From positions 1 through 8,734 of the forward strand of contig JANYLL010000431.1 of NCBI GenBank assembly GCA_025357895.1: 8,734 bases of DNA, read 5' to 3'. The position numbers were made by a program, and so were the translations under genes. How positions within the stretch are numbered: the stretch's first letter is position 1; each line of letters opens with the position of its first letter. Source of the DNA: Ignavibacteriota bacterium (GTDB lineage: Bacteria > Bacteroidota > Ignavibacteria > Palsa-1295). Under the pieces are notes generated by a model, which was given only the letters and a program-made list of their open reading frames with translations, was not told the origin of the DNA and ran no database searches. Shown one piece after another: positions 7,101 through 8,734 of the stretch.

Positions 7101-8216
7101 ATCAAAGCGCGTCCAGGTATAGCTTGAATCTGGAGGTGTGTAGCTAACCGTCAGCGTTTTTGTCTCACCTTGAGCGAGAGAAAATGTTTTCGGATTAATA
7201 TCATACGAAGGATTCGTGCTCGTAATATCTGTTACGGAGAATGCTTCGTTATTTGCAGTAATAGTAACGGTCGTATCGAATTTTACTCCAATAAGGTTGG
7301 AGTGAAAGTAAAGTGAACTTGGAGTAAATTTTAACCCAGATATTGCAGATGTAGGTACGGTAAAAGATAAGGAAGAACTATTGGAATTCCATTTAAATAG
7401 GGCATTTCGCATGTTCCCGTTGCAATTCACATCAGATTGCCAATCTATTTCACAGGGGTAAAGTTTGGTGATATTACTGTATATTTGGTTAAGTACTAAA
7501 TTGAACTGTGTTGTGTCAGCGACTTGTTCAAATAACATTCCACCAGTGCTATCAGTAATCTCCTTTGAGTAACCGAATTCATCTTTCGTGCCAAGTAACA
7601 CGATGTACACTGAAATATTCTGCGCTTTCGAATCTTGATAAAGCTGATGTCTGTAAAGATTAAATAGGGGGCAATGTAAATCTGTAATTAATACAAGTGC
7701 TTTCGTTCCAAGCCTTCCACTCACAAAAGGCACTCCGCCTGCATTTGGCGCATAGAACATTGTTTGCAGGTCAACTCCGGGTGCAGGTTGGAGTTTGGTA
7801 ATTGCAGTTGTTAACTTACTTGTCTTTTGCGTAAGGTCTTGCACAATGAAAGCTCCGTGATCCATCATGGTAATTCCTGCTTCGGATGGAGGAATGGAAA
7901 CAAGATTAATTAATTTTTGCGCGCCTTCTTTTGCAAGGTCAATGCCGGAATAGGTATCGACCATAATGCCAAGCGTTATCGGCGGCGGAGTTGATTTTGG
8001 TGGGCAGGTGATATTCGTAACAATTCGTGGGATTCCATCTTCGGTTACAGTGATCTCCGAAGCGGAAGGGCTTTGCTGCTGCCCGTTCGCATCAAAGGCA
8101 TAGAAGCTTGCTTTCAGACTCGGGAAATTCGTAGCATCCAAATTAAAGACCGAGAGACTCTGTGCCGATGCTGAGGCGGCAAAGAGGACAAGAGCGATGA
8201 TGATGAGGAAGCGCAT
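4146..8216 (-). CDS. Large secreted mosaic protein: degenerate VWA-like, Ig-like, seven-repeat SBBP beta-propeller, two ASPM/HYDIN-like domains, T9SS tail
   Basis: This is a 1356-aa exported protein. Residues 1-18 form a signal peptide (ends SASA before Gln19). Residues ~78-250 look like a von Willebrand A fold (TLGIMVDTYSGID at 81-93, ALVLITDL at 173-180), but the metal-binding DxSxS reads D-T-Y-S-G. Residues ~290-385 form a beta-sandwich segment. Residues ~399-470 are Ig-like (TAPNGGE, ITWKG, SIDSGNTW, CLIRVEQ). Residues ~476-899 hold seven SBBP-type repeats of about 60 aa. SDTSDAVFSI (905-914) looks like the displaced end of the Ig-like domain. Two ASPM-SPD2-HYDIN/'choice-of-anchor D'-like domains follow (~916-1024 and ~1027-1130), then a cohesin-like beta segment (~1132-1255) and a type A T9SS tail (~1270-1356; SPNPSKS, NLLGLKV, LPSGSYFVV). 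The start at 8216 fits the signal peptide; no clear Shine-Dalgarno precedes it. The likely role is surface binding or adhesion; the ligand is unknown. Confidence 0.9.
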   Translation of the reverse strand: MRFLIIIALVLFAASASAQSLSVFNLDATNFPSLKASFYAFDANGQQQSPSASEITVTEDGIPRIVTNITCPPKSTPPPITLGIMVDTYSGIDLAKEGAQKLINLVSIPPSEAGITMMDHGAFIVQDLTQKTSKLTTAITKLQPAPGVDLQTMFYAPNAGGVPFVSGRLGTKALVLITDLHCPLFNLYRHQLYQDSKAQNISVYIVLLGTKDEFGYSKEITDSTGGMLFEQVADTTQFNLVLNQIYSNITKLYPCEIDWQSDVNCNGNMRNALFKWNSNSSSLSFTVPTSAISGLKFTPSSLYFHSNLIGVKFDTTVTITANNEAFSVTDITSTNPSYDINPKTFSLAQGETKTLTVSYTPPDSSYTWTRFDIANDRCAQTYYASASYPGHKPNVPTLKLTAPNGGEIYLEGSDTLITWKGIPLTDTVKLEYSIDSGNTWKFITDKATMGKYVWHVPGVASNKCLIRVEQIPTALGREWCKIDGTGDYEADGMSVTTDEFGNIYMTGNFCCRKANFGDTILTPVGARDIFIAKYFPDGSLVWARQAGGPGDDYGHSIAVDGLGNIYVTGIFDSTANFGGVSLTSMGGEDIFIAKYSSDGNIQWVKQAGGTSDDDGASIFTDISGDIYLTGYFSGRSANFESTTLFDSGVSNMFIAKYHPDGTLAWVKSIPDTSQGAGYGITADTIGNIYVTGVFTNAKFDSVSLKSAGNSDIFIAKYHNDGNIDWVKAAGGKSVDEGHSITLDPNGNIFVTGFFSDTANFDGTILNSSGSTDIFVAKYLSDGTNAWVKRAGSSDIDQGDGITADELGNVYVTGYFQLSADFEGVTLTSKGGLEIFVAKYQPNGQLAWAKRAGGTYYNRGYGIKSITNDNLYVTGHESGPSDFDDIQIGGYANIFLWKIGDIPLQSDTSDAVFSIIAPTFSFSANTIDMGQVETGTEKDSVVKATICNNGNMPLHVLGMDVTGGDKAEFMIMSGAGDFTLQPSECRDVMFSYLPMLTGKVSATVTLRTANGNYADTIKILGEGIAPLLAVMGNTIDFGQVKIGSYKDTTIVIAIENIGKTTVNFSPATQLGPDVKQFSLQSGAAGFTLPAGATQSISLRFTPKYIGRTSGRIGFGYNGPSTPAIMNVYGQGLGGLVSMADYSGYPGEHKYIPMILEKVPVSSVQSLATNFSARIAYDNSVLSPDSGVVQKGNRFDTVNVAGSLKTSDTLIFIPFTALLGERTFSPLNIVDFNWLDGTGNPVDYDVDTKSGTFTVSNGCGDSLLRNFMLTGKMAAITSISPNPSKSITHIEIQTTEKGRTQLEVMNLLGLKVATIWDSELQTGSHSFDFKTSDLPSGSYFVVMTTPSVRRIERIDVAK
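5520..6791 (-). repeat. Seven tandem SBBP-type beta-propeller repeats within the 1356-aa protein
   Basis: Residues 476-899 contain seven copies of a ~60-aa unit: AGGxxxDxGxxIxxDxxGNIYVTG, a spacer ending ANF, then DIFIAKYxxDGxxxW. The IFIAKY-type motif falls at residues ~529, 590, 653, 712, 773, 834 and, degenerate as IFLWKI, ~893. Seven units would close a complete propeller, with the opening REWCKIDGTGDYEADG supplying blade 1. Blade 4 has lost the AGG (it reads VKSIPDTSQGAG) and blade 7 is the most diverged. At DNA level the repeats have drifted enough that I see no long identical stretches, so the array is not a recent tandem expansion. Confidence 0.88.
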
Positions 8217-8241
8217 TTATTTTAAAAGTGGGGCGGACTCT

Positions 8242-8307
8242 CCAGTGGAACGGACTCTTAGTCCGTTAGCGAAGTTACGGACGGACTAAGAGTCCGTCCC
8301 ACTGGAT
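8242..8307. repeat. Nested palindromic element (REP/MITE-like) in the leader of the 1356-aa gene
   Basis: Arms at 8242-8267 and 8282-8307 are 26-bp inverted repeats with one mismatch (at 8250), separated by 14 nt. Within each arm a 17-mer is itself palindromic: ACGGACT-CTT-AGTCCGT (8251-8267) and ACGGACT-AAG-AGTCCGT (8282-8298). The DNA can therefore fold as one long cruciform or as two 7-bp hairpins. It ends 25 bp upstream of the minus-strand ATG at 8216, so it may be transcribed as part of the 5' leader. Confidence 0.8.
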
Positions 8308-8447
8308 TCAGTCTCACAATCTCTGCCAATTCAACCAACTATCCCCCAAATGAGTTTGGCAAAAAAAATAGCCCTTAGAGTAACTTGAAGCAATAGTTAA
8401 ATTTTTTCGTATATTGGAATTGTGTTGATGGGCACCCATGGGGAGGA

Positions 8448-8477
8448 ATGTAAAATTAAAAATGTAAAATGTAAAAT
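8448..8477. repeat. Short AT-rich direct repeats (AAAATGTAAAATT type)
   Basis: The units AATGTAAAATT, AAAATGT, AAAATGT and AAAATT follow each other almost without interruption, giving a degenerate 7-nt-phased direct repeat just after a GGGAGG. This looks like simple-sequence intergenic filler; no regulatory role can be assigned from the sequence. Confidence 0.5.
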
Positions 8478-8623
8478 TGGGGGGAGAATAAAAGGACTAA
8501 GGTTTTTGGCGGATTCCCGGGAAGCCCCTGTAAGTTATTAGAAACAAAGAATATGACTGTGTACAATCACGGAAAGTTGAGAATTGAGAATTGAAAAAGC
8601 TTTAATGATCTTAGAAATTTGAG

Positions 8624-8656
8624 ATTGCCACGACCGGCTGAAGCCGGTCTCGCAAT
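8624..8656. repeat. Small GC-rich hairpin with conserved-looking flanks (dispersed-repeat type)
   Basis: GACCGGCT (8632-8639) pairs with AGCCGGTC (8642-8649), and an outer ATTGC (8624-8628) pairs with GCAAT (8652-8656). The flanks reading GAGATTGCCAC and CTCGCAATGACAA resemble a palindromic repeat that recurs between genes in many draft bacterial genomes. ATTTTT follows at 8661-8666, so termination of a plus-strand transcript is possible, but no gene lies immediately upstream. Confidence 0.55.
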
Positions 8657-8734
8657 GACAATTTTTCAAACAGAGTTATTGCGTATTTTTGACTCATACT
8701 ATACAACATAATAGGGTTTCCTGTTTCAAAAATA

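Larger units (their letters stand above)
8217..8734. other. Intergenic region with repeats; no convincing gene
   Basis: No frame here resembles a protein. The region holds a large palindromic element (8242-8307), an AT-rich stretch (8360-8420), short direct repeats of AAAATGT/AAAATT (about 8451-8477) and GAGAATT (about 8579-8594), and a small GC-rich hairpin (8624-8656). The upstream signals for the 1356-aa gene must lie in the left part, but I cannot identify a clear -35/-10 or Bacteroidota-type -33/-7 pair. It may also hold the 5' region of a plus-strand gene beyond the right edge. Confidence 0.6.

Noticed and set aside
8385..8415. TTGAAG...TATATT pair as a plus-strand promoter
   Set aside because: The spacing is 19 nt, both boxes are weak, and the surrounding DNA is AT-rich with no gene downstream in the window.
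8428..8541. 37-aa plus-strand open frame beginning MGTHGEECK
   Set aside because: It runs through simple AAAATGT direct repeats, has no ribosome-binding site at proper spacing and no recognisable similarity.

Overview
The window looks like a chromosomal segment from a member of the Bacteroidota/Chlorobi (FCB) group, possibly near Ignavibacteria or Kapabacteria. The main evidence is two large secreted proteins that end in tails of the type IX secretion (T9SS, Por) sorting type. Both have signal peptides whose predicted cleavage leaves an N-terminal Gln. The beta-propeller, 'choice-of-anchor D'-like and 'SDxSDAVFSI'-ending Ig-like modules, and the weak Shine-Dalgarno sites, also fit. No marker gene fixes the genus.

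Layout: 1-299 (minus) is a piece of a type I restriction specificity subunit (hsdS) that runs off the left edge. It abuts, or slightly overlaps, what looks like the last ~46 codons of sucC (243-383, plus). Neither gene has its other half on the far side of the junction, so this is a rearrangement scar or an assembly misjoin. Two bases later begins the 3' end of a 709-aa T9SS-exported repeat protein (386-2515, minus). Divergent from it is tRNA-Leu(UAG) (2635-2716, plus), followed after 68 nt by tig, trigger factor (2785-4062, plus, GTG start). A double-hairpin repeat lies between the convergent ends of tig and a 1356-aa secreted mosaic protein (4146-8216, minus). The last 518 bases hold no convincing gene, only several small palindromic or direct repeats.

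Function: tRNA-Leu and tig are housekeeping genes for translation and nascent-chain folding. The two large minus-strand genes encode exported multidomain proteins with no recognisable catalytic site. Their repeats suggest beta-propeller binding scaffolds on the surface or in the extracellular space. They are not an operon with each other: tig and the tRNA, in opposite orientation, lie between them.

The most interesting signals are: (a) a complete seven-repeat SBBP-type propeller that appears to have been inserted inside an Ig-like domain of the 1356-aa protein, with a sharp AT-rich composition step at one boundary; (b) the hsdS/sucC junction; (c) three unrelated REP-like palindromes in intergenic DNA, one of them 26 bases upstream of a start codon. 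I see no CRISPR array, toxin-antitoxin pair, transposase or recognisable defence operon beyond the hsdS fragment.
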